A stretch of DNA of 64,000 nucleotides from Nonomuraea typhae (GTDB lineage: Bacteria; Actinomycetota; Actinomycetes; Streptosporangiales; Streptosporangiaceae). The notes under the pieces are model-generated. The model was not told the DNA's origin. It made no database searches and saw nothing but the letters and a program-made list of their open reading frames with translations. The position numbers and the translations under genes were made by a program. This document shows positions 35,266 through 44,071 of this stretch, piece by piece (the stretch's first letter is position 1; every line of letters starts with the position of its first letter). The stretch covers positions 1,338,813-1,402,812 of the forward strand of contig NZ_VRLV01000001.1 of the NCBI RefSeq assembly GCF_009760925.1. Direction: 5' to 3'.

Positions 35266-35491
35266 ATGAATACCGACACCAAGCGCGCGTTGCGCACCAT
35301 CCTGCAGACGGCTGTGGGTGTCGCTGCGGCGCTGCCGATGATCGTGCAGGCCGTCCGGGGTCCCGGAGGCGCTGCCCCGGGTGGCCGGCTCGCTGGCTGT
35401 CGCCGGTGGGTTCGCGCGCGTGATGGCGCTGCCGTCCGTGCAGCGGCTGCTGCCGTCGTGGCTACGCACGGAGGAGGCGGACAACAGCTGA
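35266..35491 (+). pseudogene. Phage holin-like gene, frameshifted
   Basis: ATG 35266 follows GGAGGTTGACC. The first half reads MNTDTKRALRTILQTAVGVA then ALPMIVQAV. After a shift near 35360 it continues PEALPRVAGSLAVAGGFARV and MALPSVQRLLPSWLRTEEAD to TGA 35491. Two hydrophobic segments separated by a turn and a charged tail match small actinophage holins. Together with the lysin fragment it marks a lysis cassette. Confidence 0.65.
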
Positions 35492-35495
35492 CGGG

Positions 35496-35567
35496 CTGAT
35501 CGTCCACGACGGAGGCACGGCGACGATCGCCATCTCCTACTGCCCGTGGTGCGGCCAGAAGCTATGA
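35496..35567 (+). pseudogene. Zinc-ribbon protein 3' fragment
   Basis: Frame LIVHDGGTATIAISYCPWCG then QKL and stop. The CPWCGQKL ending is typical of small phage or mobile-element zinc-ribbon proteins. No start or upstream half remains. Confidence 0.5.
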
Positions 35568-35871
35568 AAGAGGCCGAGCCGCCCGAAGGCGGACCCGAGC
35601 TGCCGTCGGTCGCTCTCCATACGAGGGCGTCCGGCCACTCGAACGGGTCGGCATGCTGATCGCAAGCCCAGTCCAACTGACTCGTCATCATGGAGCAGCA
35701 GGCCGAAGTCACGATGATCAGTCTGCCAGGTTGGCGAAAGTACGCACGACAGGCGAACGTCAGAGCGCCGACAGCGGCCGTGTCTAACGTCGACTCCACG
35801 AATGCGAACTCCGGCCCTTTTCGGCGATGCCGGGCGGCCGGGTTGTTCGCTCCAGTTGAGAGGAGTCCACC
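35568..35871. other. Intergenic, possible degraded minus-strand gene
   Basis: A minus-strand frame (EFAFVESTLDTAAVGALTF and following) is open for about 100 codons but lacks a start with a ribosome site and has no motif. The rest holds the promoter of the small secreted protein at 35872. Confidence 0.4.
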
Positions 35872-36273
35872 GTGAGCAACACCGAAGTTGAGGCCAGAGG
35901 GTCCAAGCTCCGGCGTCGCGTCGTGACGCCCCTTGCCGTTCTCGGCGCCGCCGTCGCCGTCGCCACCGCCATCGTGACACCGGCGTCGGCGGACAGCGGA
36001 CGAAACGGCTCCCTGTGGATCCGTGCGCACAGCGGGGTCGTTGATTCGCAGCACTACCCCGGCCCTCCGTCCGGTACCTATCACATCCAGTACTGGCAGG
36101 CGGGCGGCGGCTGGTCCGCGAACGGCCGTGATTATCACTTCCCTGGCCGGACGGTCTACGGAAGGATCGCGGCTCCCGTGCCGTCAGGGGCAACGGTGTG
36201 CGCCCAGCTCTGGTATCACAAGCCCGAGGGCGGGTACGGCTCCTACGGCCTGCCTTGCGTGCGCATGAGCTGA
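35872..36273 (+). CDS. Small secreted protein
   Basis: 133 residues from GTG 35872 with GAGGAG upstream. A long signal peptide (about 1-40) runs RRRVVTPLAVLGAAVAVATA and ends PASA. The mature part is aromatic and Gly-rich with two Cys (VCAQLWYHKPEGGYGSYGLP then CV), probably one disulfide. No family recognised. First of a group of small exported proteins between 35.8 and 37.4 kb. Confidence 0.7.
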   Translation: MSNTEVEARGSKLRRRVVTPLAVLGAAVAVATAIVTPASADSGRNGSLWIRAHSGVVDSQHYPGPPSGTYHIQYWQAGGGWSANGRDYHFPGRTVYGRIAAPVPSGATVCAQLWYHKPEGGYGSYGLPCVRMS

Positions 36274-36641
36274 TTGCGCCGTGGGCGGGCGCAGGCCGCA
36301 AGGAAGGAACGGCTGGGTCCCGCTGGCCGCCTGTTGTCCAAGGGGCGGATCAATCCCGGCGCTTTGCCCATCCCGTACCTCCTCCTCCACGGCGTCCACC
36401 GAGCTGCAGTTTCGTGCAGAGAGCGACGTGGAAAGGGTTGCGATGTCGCGTTGAACTCGACATCGCGACAGGTCTGAGGCGTATCGTCGTGGAGCCGCTG
36501 TAGTCGCGACGCACAGTACCCCGCTCTTCTCCCCGCTCCGGCAGGGGGAGGAGGGCGGGGGTTTCGCCGTGTGAGGAACGCACGGGCGCCGGTGATGTGC
36601 GCCTCTATGCGGCTATGGCGGCTCGGTCTACCGTCCCGGCC
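36274..36641. other. Intergenic region before secreted-protein pair
   Basis: No motif-bearing frame. The last 70 bases (36571-36641) are the left copy of a leader also found at 37027-37096. Confidence 0.5.
36571..36641 (+). promoter_or_regulatory. Duplicated leader, copy 1
   Basis: Begins GTGAGGAACGCACGGG and contains CGCCGGTGATGTGCGCC and CGGTCTACCGTCC. The same blocks in the same order precede the paralogous gene at 37097, so promoter and gene were duplicated together. The shared blocks probably hold the promoter and any operator. Confidence 0.65.
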
Positions 36642-36938
36642 ATGACCGTCAAATGCTTCGCCACCATCGTGGGCGCGGTGCTGCTTGCAACCTCCACGCT
36701 GGCAGCACCAGCGCAAGCACTCGCGTCACCGGCCGTCACCTGCGAGCGTGGCGGCGTCGCCGATGACGGCTACGGCGTTCTCCGCTTGGCGGGCTCCCCC
36801 TGCAGCGGCTTGCCGGGGCGTGTCAGCAGCGTGGAGGTCCTCCTGAAGTCGGGCCCGGACGCGGGGACCTACTTCTGCAATTTCGTGTTCGTCTCCATGT
36901 ACAACGCCGTGATCGGGCTCGGCTGCCGGCGTCTGTGA
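36642..36938 (+). CDS. Small secreted four-Cys protein, paralogue 1
   Basis: 98 residues from ATG 36642, the start that matches its paralogue. Signal peptide of about 26 residues (CFATIVGAVLLATSTLAAPA). The mature chain has four Cys: one in TCERGG, one in SPCSGLPGR, one in YFCNFVFVS and one in GLGCRRL. Alignment with the next gene shows GPDAGTYFCNF against GPAAGTYQCRI. Function unknown; probably a two-disulfide extracellular protein. Confidence 0.72.
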   Translation: MTVKCFATIVGAVLLATSTLAAPAQALASPAVTCERGGVADDGYGVLRLAGSPCSGLPGRVSSVEVLLKSGPDAGTYFCNFVFVSMYNAVIGLGCRRL

Positions 36939-37026
36939 TGCCCCGAGCGCGACCGCCCCGCACCTGGCATCGCGCGGTTGGGGTTCGAGGGCGGGAGCGG
37001 ATCAATCAAACGCCAATCAATCTGGC

Positions 37027-37096
37027 GTGAGGAATGCACGGGTGCCGGTGATGTACGCCTCTGGGCTGAAATGGTGGCGCGGTCTACCGTCCGGGC
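37027..37096 (+). promoter_or_regulatory. Duplicated leader, copy 2
   Basis: Begins GTGAGGAATGCACGGG and contains TGCCGGTGATGTACGCC and CGGTCTACCGTCC, matching 36571-36641 closely, and ends at the start codon of the second paralogue. Confidence 0.65.
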
Positions 37097-37381
37097 ATGT
37101 TGGTCAAACGTTTAGCAACTCTGATGGGGACAGCACTGCTGACCGGTGGCATGCTGTCGGCGCCCGCCCAGGCCGCGGCCTTCTACTCCTGCGTCGAGGG
37201 CACACGGTGGGAAAGTCAAGGCGCCTACAACGTGCTGGGAGAACACTGCATCGGTACGGGCAATTTCGACGTCGAGATGCGCGTCTACCAGGGCCCGGCG
37301 GCAGGCACGTATCAGTGCCGGATCGCGTACTTCAGCTACGACCTTCGTCGCGCTTCGGGCGCAGGATGCGTTCCCAAGTAG
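37097..37381 (+). CDS. Small secreted four-Cys protein, paralogue 2
   Basis: 94 residues from ATG 37097. Signal peptide (about 1-26) ends SAPAQA. Four Cys occur at corresponding places: YSCVEGT, EHCIGTG, YQCRIAY and GAGCVPK. It is about 35 percent identical by eye to the gene 160 bases upstream, from which it arose by tandem duplication including the leader. No homologous family recognised. Confidence 0.72.
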   Translation: MLVKRLATLMGTALLTGGMLSAPAQAAAFYSCVEGTRWESQGAYNVLGEHCIGTGNFDVEMRVYQGPAAGTYQCRIAYFSYDLRRASGAGCVPK

Positions 37382-37579
37382 CGGTCCTGGTGTCCGGCCG
37401 CCGCTCCTGCGCAAGGCTTTGGCGGCCGGATACTTCCCTCGCCTGTGAGGGGCCGCCCGCCCCTCAGCTTTTTGGATGCCCTAATTCATGGATGGGTTCA
37501 CGCTGGGTCGGTGTCCTTATCCGGACACCACCGCAAAGCCCTCACCCCGTTCGGGTGGGGGCTCGATGGGCGCTGCAGC

Positions 37580-38122
37580 TCAGCCGCCGGTATGCAGATC
37601 AACAAGCTGCCGCACCCTGGCCAGCGCCCGCGCATGGGCCGGCGCCCTCCATACCTGCCACAGCCGTGGAGGAGACAGCAGAAGAGCCACAGCCGAGGCG
37701 AGTTCCTTGATGCCGTCAGCCTGATCTGTGCGCGGTCGCGCGGACATGAGCAGTCCCTGCAACACGCTCGTGTAGCCGACCACCAGCGTCAGAAGAGGCG
37801 GCAGGAAGGTCCTGGCGTGTCGTCCTGCGTCGTCGGCGAGTCGCTGGACCTCGCCGACCAGCCGCTCGTATTGCCGGTCCTGCTCCACGTACACGTTTCC
37901 GCGGACCGCAGGCTCCGCACCTCCTGGCACGTGTGCGGACACGACATCCGCCGCCTGGACGATACGAACGGTCGCGGCGAGGAGCTCGCGCCGGGAGCGA
38001 TGCGCGTCGAGGATCTCCTCCTTGCGTGCTTCAAGCCGCGGCTTGGCGAAGTATTCGATGCCCAGGGGCACGATGACGGAGATAGTGGCGGACGCGATGA
38101 GCGTCTCCCAGTTGATCGACAT
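37580..38122 (-). CDS. Membrane-anchored coiled-coil hypothetical protein
   Basis: 180 residues from ATG 38122 (GAGGGACG upstream). One N-terminal hydrophobic segment (LIASATISVIVPLGIEYFAK), a charged helix (RLEARKEEILDAHRSRRELL), then a mixed region with FLPPLLTLVVGYTSVLQGLL, perhaps a second membrane helix. Same plan as the 27580 gene. Six bases downstream of, and probably in an operon with, the lipoprotein gene. Confidence 0.7.
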   Translation of the reverse strand: MSINWETLIASATISVIVPLGIEYFAKPRLEARKEEILDAHRSRRELLAATVRIVQAADVVSAHVPGGAEPAVRGNVYVEQDRQYERLVGEVQRLADDAGRHARTFLPPLLTLVVGYTSVLQGLLMSARPRTDQADGIKELASAVALLLSPPRLWQVWRAPAHARALARVRQLVDLHTGG

Positions 38123-38128
38123 CGTCCC

Positions 38129-38542
38129 TCACACCCTCCGCCAGCGGGCCTGCGCCCCGTCCCGCGAGGTGCACCGCATCAACGTGCCCGCGGTCGTCCT
38201 GCCCAGAGCTCCCTGCGGCGAGCAGAACGAGCCCGAGTGAACGCCTGACTGGATTGATGGCCTGGGTTTGCGCGTCCGAGTGGGCTTCGGCGTCGGCTTG
38301 GGAGTGCGGATCTTCACCTTGGGCATCTTCGGCCGCGGCCTGGTGGGCGACACCGTAAGTATAGGCGTCGGGCTGGGAGACGACGTCGTCTCGACCGCCA
38401 GGGCCGGTGTCGGCGTGGCGGATTCTGCGACGAGGGTCGAGCTCTCCGTCGGAGTGGGGAGCGCTGCCGGCGTGGAGCCGGTGGCGGCAGAGCAGCCCGC
38501 GGTGAGAGCGAGCGCGAGTACCGCAAGGTGAAGAGAGCGCAT
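38129..38542 (-). CDS. Lipoprotein with Pro/Thr linker and C-terminal Cys domain
   Basis: 137 residues from ATG 38542; an upstream ATG at 38605 lacks a ribosome site. The lipobox LALTAGC predicts lipidation at about Cys17. A disordered linker rich in Thr, Pro, Ser and Lys (PKMPKVKIRTPKPTPKPTRT) leads to a short domain SFCSPQGALGRTTAGTLMRC that recurs at the end of many actinobacterial surface proteins and ends RWRRV. Function of that domain is unknown. Confidence 0.75.
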   Translation of the reverse strand: MRSLHLAVLALALTAGCSAATGSTPAALPTPTESSTLVAESATPTPALAVETTSSPSPTPILTVSPTRPRPKMPKVKIRTPKPTPKPTRTRKPRPSIQSGVHSGSFCSPQGALGRTTAGTLMRCTSRDGAQARWRRV

Positions 38543-38721
38543 CGTTGCACCCTTCGAGGTTGGTGGGTGGCGGCCCGAAGAGTAAGACGACTGAGTGTCA
38601 CGCAAGGTTGTCGCAGAGTGGCGTTCTGTTGGTATCCCAGTGGGTGCCTTCGGCCTCTCGCGACGCCGAGGGCGCCATGGGGAGGGCAGCTAGGCGCGGC
38701 GGGCTCGAAGTGAGCTGATGT

Positions 38722-38995
38722 TCACCACGTTGGTGATGCGGCGGCTGGTAGCTCGCTCCCGGTCGCGTGCCGGCTGAGAACGTCCTCGGCGAACGCGGGC
38801 GTCCAGTTGGCCGATCTCGCCAGCCCCTGGGCCGGGTGCGGGCCGTACAGGGTTTCTGCCATGGCGCGGAAGCCGCGCGGCTTGATGGGTGCGATGGCCG
38901 CTCGTTCTCGAAGTCGTTCGCCGCGGGCTGCCATCTGCTTGAACAGGTTGGTGTAGCGCTGCTCGTCGATGCGCTCTAGGCGGCGAGGGTGCGGA
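38722..38995 (-). other. Open minus-strand segment, possible gene tail
   Basis: The frame reads RIDEQRYTNLFKQMAARGER then LRERAAIAPIKPRGFRAMAE and TLYGPHPAQGLARSANWTPA to a stop at 38722. Codon use is plausible and it resembles a gene end, but no start or family can be assigned. Upstream it runs into the CRISPR remnant, where the frame is meaningless. Possibly a relic of a mobile or CRISPR-associated gene. Confidence 0.35.
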
Positions 38996-39267
38996 TGAGT
39001 GCGGCGATGGACACGCCCCAGCGTCTCTTCAGGAGAGCGAAGCCCTCTTGCGGGCAAGGGTCTCCCCTCAGCGGCTACCGGAGTGGGAGCATCGTCTTGT
39101 TCATCGGGGCTGGTCAGGCAGGCGCGATGGGCACGGACGTACTTCTTGACGTTCTCGACCAGGTTCGTCCTCCCCAATGGAACCCGTCCGCGACCGAATC
39201 GCGCCCCGCAGCGGTGCGCAAGGCCCGAACTCCTGATCCCCGCCGACGGCAACGACGCCAAACGCCG

Positions 39268-39357
39268 GTTCACCCCCACGCCCGTGGGGGTGAACCGGAG
39301 AAGGCCGACCTGAAGTACAACAAGGCGGCGAGGTCCCCACGCCCGTGGGGGTGAACC
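39268..39357 (+). CRISPR. Two-repeat, one-spacer CRISPR remnant (type I-E-like)
   Basis: Two 29-base repeats at 39268-39296 and 39329-39357 share CCCCACGCCCGTGGGGGTGA followed by ACC, a hairpin-forming type I-E-like repeat. The 32-base spacer lies at 39297-39328, giving the 61-base period of type I-E arrays. The second repeat is degenerate in its first seven bases, as expected at one end of an array. No third repeat lies one period away on either side, and no cas gene is in the window. Either an orphan mini-array or the residue of a larger locus. Confidence 0.8.
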
Positions 39358-39733
39358 TCTACCTGACATCGACGCAGCGCACCGTCGCGAAGTCGATCGC
39401 CCGCAGGTTTCGCGGCCCCACGGCGACACGGTCAATGCGGCTGGCCAGATGCAAGTCCCAACTCGCTGGACGCCGGTGAGCAAGGGCGCGGCAGTGAGGT
39501 TGCAGGAGCTGCCGGTCCATGATCGGTGACGGCTCGTAGAGGTTGGCCTTCTGATAGTGGGGCTCCTCAACAGGCCGGATGTCGCGCGGCCATTCGTGCG
39601 AGGTTCAGTAGGTCCCTGTGCCGACAGCCTGCCAGGACCTCCTCGATCAGCGTGGCGTCCCCGTCGTACGCGCGGCGTTCGACCAGCGGATGACATGGCC
39701 GCTCCAAGATTCCCGGCCGGCGACAGGCTGGGC
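39358..39733. other. Region without recognised gene after CRISPR remnant
   Basis: Frames are short and none carries a motif. Possibly residual leader or mobile DNA of the CRISPR locus. Confidence 0.4.
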
Positions 39734-39774
39734 GGAAGGCCCGGCCCTCGACGTGGACGAGGGCCGGGCCTTCC
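39734..39774. terminator. Strong hairpin terminator
   Basis: A perfect 17-bp stem (GGAAGGCCCGGCCCTCG and complement) with a 7-base loop. It lies 270 bases beyond the aceA stop on the minus strand and marks the border between accessory and stable DNA. Confidence 0.75.
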
Positions 39775-39852
39775 CGTTCAGGGGGACTTCCCGTTGGGCT
39801 TCAGGCGCCGATTCCCACGCGGAACCCATCAGGGAGTCTCTGATATAGGTAA

Positions 39853-39867
39853 CCCATGACTCATGGG
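39853..39867. promoter_or_regulatory. CCCATGACTCATGGG palindrome with half-sites
   Basis: A perfect 15-bp palindrome. Further CCATGAC copies lie near 39872 and 39927, all downstream of aceA in an AT-richer pocket. Purpose unknown; it could be a protein-binding cluster or part of an element end. Confidence 0.45.
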
Positions 39868-40044
39868 CCATCCATGACTCGACCAATGATCCAATCCGCG
39901 AAAAGTGACACGCGAGCTCATGAAGAACCCATGACAAACGCTACTAAGCGCTACGATCGGATACCAATAGATACCGGAGTCGTGACTCAGGGTAGGTGAT
40001 CATCTCATCGGTTCCGTGTCCGAATTGGTCGAGTCTGTCGGACT

Positions 40045-41334
<1,290 letters not shown>

Positions 41335-41430
41335 GTTCGCTCCTTATGTCGTCCCCTGGGTGCTTGCTGTTGAGTCTGTGCCCCGCCGTACCGCTTCCAT
41401 AGAGGTTTTCTGAAGCGAAGAACGCTCAGA

Positions 41431-41487
41431 TTTCTGTCTCAGAAAATACTGACGCGTATTCGTACCAGAAAAATTCGCGAAGTTTTC
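41431..41487. promoter_or_regulatory. Candidate RamB-type operators between aceA and its regulator
   Basis: Two palindromes: TTTCTG-TCT-CAGAAA (41431-41445, perfect) and GAAAAATTCGCGAAGTTTTC (41468-41487, one mismatch per half). TTTTCTG also occurs at 41405 and 41552. The AT-rich TTCGCGAA centre recalls RamB boxes of corynebacteria. Probably bound by the adjacent regulator to control aceA and itself. Confidence 0.7.
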
Positions 41488-41572
41488 CGTTGGCCTAGAC
41501 CAATGACTGGGCGGTCAGGTTGGGCCGCCGAACCTCTAGAAGAACGGGCGATTTTCTGTCTAAGCTCAGCGC

Positions 41573-43042
41573 ATGGCCTCGCTGCTGCGTGAAGAACCGC
41601 TGTCTTTGACTCAGGAGCTCGATCTCATCGCGTTCGGGCAGCGGCTCCGCCACCTGCGCAAACAACGCGGCCTGACCCTCTCCGACCTCGGCGAACGCGT
41701 CAGCCGCGCCCCCAGCCAGCTTTCCCTGCTGGAGAACGGCAAGCGCGAGCCCAAACTCTCACTGCTGAAGTCCCTCGCCTCCGCGCTCGGCGTCCCGGTC
41801 GAGGAACTGCTGCGCCGCCAGGCCCCCAACCGCCGCGCCCAGCTGGAGATCCAGCTCGAAGAGGCGCAACGCGACCCCATCTACGCCGGGCTCGGCCTGC
41901 CGCGCCTGAAGGTCTCCGCGCGCGTCCCCAACGACGTGCTCGAGCACCTGCTCGGTCTGTACGGCGAGCTGCGCGCCCGCCAGGCAAGGGGTACGGCCAC
42001 GCCCGAGGAGGCCAGGGTCGCCAACGCCGAGCTCCGGCTGCGCCAGCGCGAACTGGGCAACTACTTCCCCGAGATCGAGAAGGCCGCCGCCGAGGCCCTG
42101 TCCGCGGTCGGCTACAGAACCGGCGCCCTGTCGCAGTCGATGGTCCAGGCCCTGGTCACCCACCTCGGCTACACCGTCCACACCGCCCAGGACCTCCCCC
42201 GATCGGTGCGCTCCATCACCGACCTCCGCAACCGCCGCATCTACGTCAAACACGAGCAGCTCGGCATGCACACGCCGCGCACGATCCTCCTGCAGACGCT
42301 CGGCCATCTGGCCCTGGGCCACGACAAGCCCCGCGACTTCGCCGACTTCCTGCGCCAGCGCACCGAGGCCAACTACTTCGCCGCCGCCGTCCTCGTTCCC
42401 GAGAAGGCGGCCGCGCCGTACCTGCGCGAAGCCAAGCAGGACCGCGCGCTGTCGGTGGAGGACCTGCGCGACGTCTTCGCCGTCTCCTACGAGATGGCCG
42501 CCCACCGCTTCACCAATCTCGCCACCCACCACCTCGACCTGGTCTGCCACTTCGTCCGCAACGACGCCGGCGGCATCATCTACAAGGCGTACGAGAACGA
42601 CGGCATCGTCTTCCCCGCCGACGAGCAGGGGGCCATCGAGGGGCAGCGCATGTGCCAGCAGTGGTCGGGCAGGCAGGTCTTCCTGTCGCCCGACCGCTTC
42701 TCCGTCTTCTATCAGTACTCCGACTCGCCCACCGGCACGTACTTCTGCGTCGCCCACGTGGACCCCTCACGCGAACGGGACTTCGCCATCACCCTCGGCG
42801 TCCCCTACCGGGAGTCCCGCTGGTTCCGCGGCCGCGAGACCACGAGCCGCACCAAGTCCAACTGCCCGAACGGCGATTGCTGCCGCCGGCCCCCCGCCGA
42901 GCTGGCCGAACGCTGGGAGGGGTACGCCTGGCCGTCGGCCCGGGCCAACTCCCACGTCCTGGCCGCCCTGCCGCCGGGCTCGTTCCCGGGCGTGGACGAG
43001 GCCGACGTGTACACCTTCCTCGAACGCCACGCGACCGTCTGA
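41573..43042 (+). CDS. RamB-like XRE/short-chain fatty acyl regulator
   Basis: 489 residues. N-terminal XRE helix-turn-helix at about 23-80 (LRKQRGLTLSDLGERVSRAP then SQLSLLENGKREP). An IrrE/ImmA-like domain follows (LGHLALGHDKPRDFADFLRQ, lacking a full HExxH) and then a C-terminal DUF2083 domain with a Cys cluster (NCPNGDCCRRPP). This is the architecture of RamB and related regulators of glyoxylate and propionate metabolism, which sense acyl-CoA state. Position divergent from aceA strongly supports the assignment. Confidence 0.92.
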   Translation: MASLLREEPLSLTQELDLIAFGQRLRHLRKQRGLTLSDLGERVSRAPSQLSLLENGKREPKLSLLKSLASALGVPVEELLRRQAPNRRAQLEIQLEEAQRDPIYAGLGLPRLKVSARVPNDVLEHLLGLYGELRARQARGTATPEEARVANAELRLRQRELGNYFPEIEKAAAEALSAVGYRTGALSQSMVQALVTHLGYTVHTAQDLPRSVRSITDLRNRRIYVKHEQLGMHTPRTILLQTLGHLALGHDKPRDFADFLRQRTEANYFAAAVLVPEKAAAPYLREAKQDRALSVEDLRDVFAVSYEMAAHRFTNLATHHLDLVCHFVRNDAGGIIYKAYENDGIVFPADEQGAIEGQRMCQQWSGRQVFLSPDRFSVFYQYSDSPTGTYFCVAHVDPSRERDFAITLGVPYRESRWFRGRETTSRTKSNCPNGDCCRRPPAELAERWEGYAWPSARANSHVLAALPPGSFPGVDEADVYTFLERHATV

Positions 43043-43060
43043 CCTCCCCGGCCCCTCGAT

Positions 43061-43969
43061 TCACAGGCGGCCGTAGGCGATCGGCCGGCCGGTGCGGGCG
43101 TCGAGCACGGGCCGGTCGCCCAGGGGCGTGCGCAGGGTGAGCGTGCGCCGGTCGAGGAGCCCGAGCTCCGGGCACGGCCCCTCGGGGCCGAGCACCCGCG
43201 GCGCCACCACGACCGCGTCCGCCTCCTCGCGCACGTTCACCCCCAGCATGCGCCCGCATCTGGCCCGGATGAAGTAAAGGGTCACGGCATCGCCGGGCCC
43301 CTGCTCGAAGGTCCCGTCGAACGGCGTCGTCGGCCCCAGGCCGCCGGGCGATCGATCGATCGCCGCATCGGCCACCGCCACCTGGTGGATGGGCCCGGGC
43401 AGCCCTCGGACGTCCAGCCGCCAGGCGGGCACCTCGGCCGGACCCCGATGGGTACGGATGGTGACCCGCTCCAGGATCACCCGGGTGATCTTCGCGGGCT
43501 TGCAGGGCGGGTCGTCCCCTTCCAGCCGGTCGCGCGGGGCCGCGGGCTGCTCGCCGATCGGCACGGCCTGGCACCGCGGGTTCCGCGCCGGTATGCCCGA
43601 TGCGCCAGCCGGCCCGTCCGCCGCGGCGCCGGCGCGGTACTGCGCGTCCTCCGCCGGGGTCAGGGGCACCTCCAGCGTGCGCCCGTCCGCCCATCGGACC
43701 GTTCCCGTGCTCGGCTCGGGTACGGCCGGCCTGCCGTGCACCAGCATCAGGCCCGGATCGGCGCGCAGGGCCGCGGCGGTTTCAGGCGACATGATCGTCA
43801 GATCCTGCCGGGGGCGGAACCCGGCCCGCCACTCCGCCGCCGGTCCGTCGCGCCAGGTCATGAGCACCCGTTCGGCCCGGCCGTCGAACGTAACCGGCTC
43901 CGCGCCGGGGCTCCGCGCACCGGGGAGCAGGAAGGCCAGAAGGACGAGGGCGGCGAGGTATCTGATCAT
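43061..43969 (-). CDS. Secreted hypothetical protein
   Basis: 302 residues from ATG 43969 (a TTG lies one codon earlier). Signal peptide of about 24 residues (ALVLLAFLLPGARSPGA). The mature part has four Cys (NPRCQAV, DPPCKPA, RARCGRM, EGPCPEL) and beta-rich segments such as ITRVILERVTIRTHRG and LYFIRARCGRMLGVNVR. No family recognised. Divergent from gpgS. Confidence 0.72.
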   Translation of the reverse strand: MIRYLAALVLLAFLLPGARSPGAEPVTFDGRAERVLMTWRDGPAAEWRAGFRPRQDLTIMSPETAAALRADPGLMLVHGRPAVPEPSTGTVRWADGRTLEVPLTPAEDAQYRAGAAADGPAGASGIPARNPRCQAVPIGEQPAAPRDRLEGDDPPCKPAKITRVILERVTIRTHRGPAEVPAWRLDVRGLPGPIHQVAVADAAIDRSPGGLGPTTPFDGTFEQGPGDAVTLYFIRARCGRMLGVNVREEADAVVVAPRVLGPEGPCPELGLLDRRTLTLRTPLGDRPVLDARTGRPIAYGRL

Positions 43970-44071
43970 CAAGCATCAAGGGTGCCATGAGGGGCAGAGG
44001 GTGGCATGGGGTCTTTACCGGAAATACTGCACCTTAAGCTGGAGGCGTGTGGACGATGGGGGAGGGGTCGC

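Noticed and set aside
38722..39696. 324-residue minus-strand frame spanning the CRISPR remnant
   Set aside because: Peptides such as VHPHGRGGEP are translated CRISPR repeats, a known annotation artefact. Only its last 90 codons might be a real gene tail.
41573..43042. Assignment of the XRE/DUF2083 regulator as a phage repressor with ImmA-like protease
   Set aside because: The C-terminal DUF2083 domain, the Cys cluster and the divergent aceA fit RamB-like regulators; a catalytic HExxH is absent.
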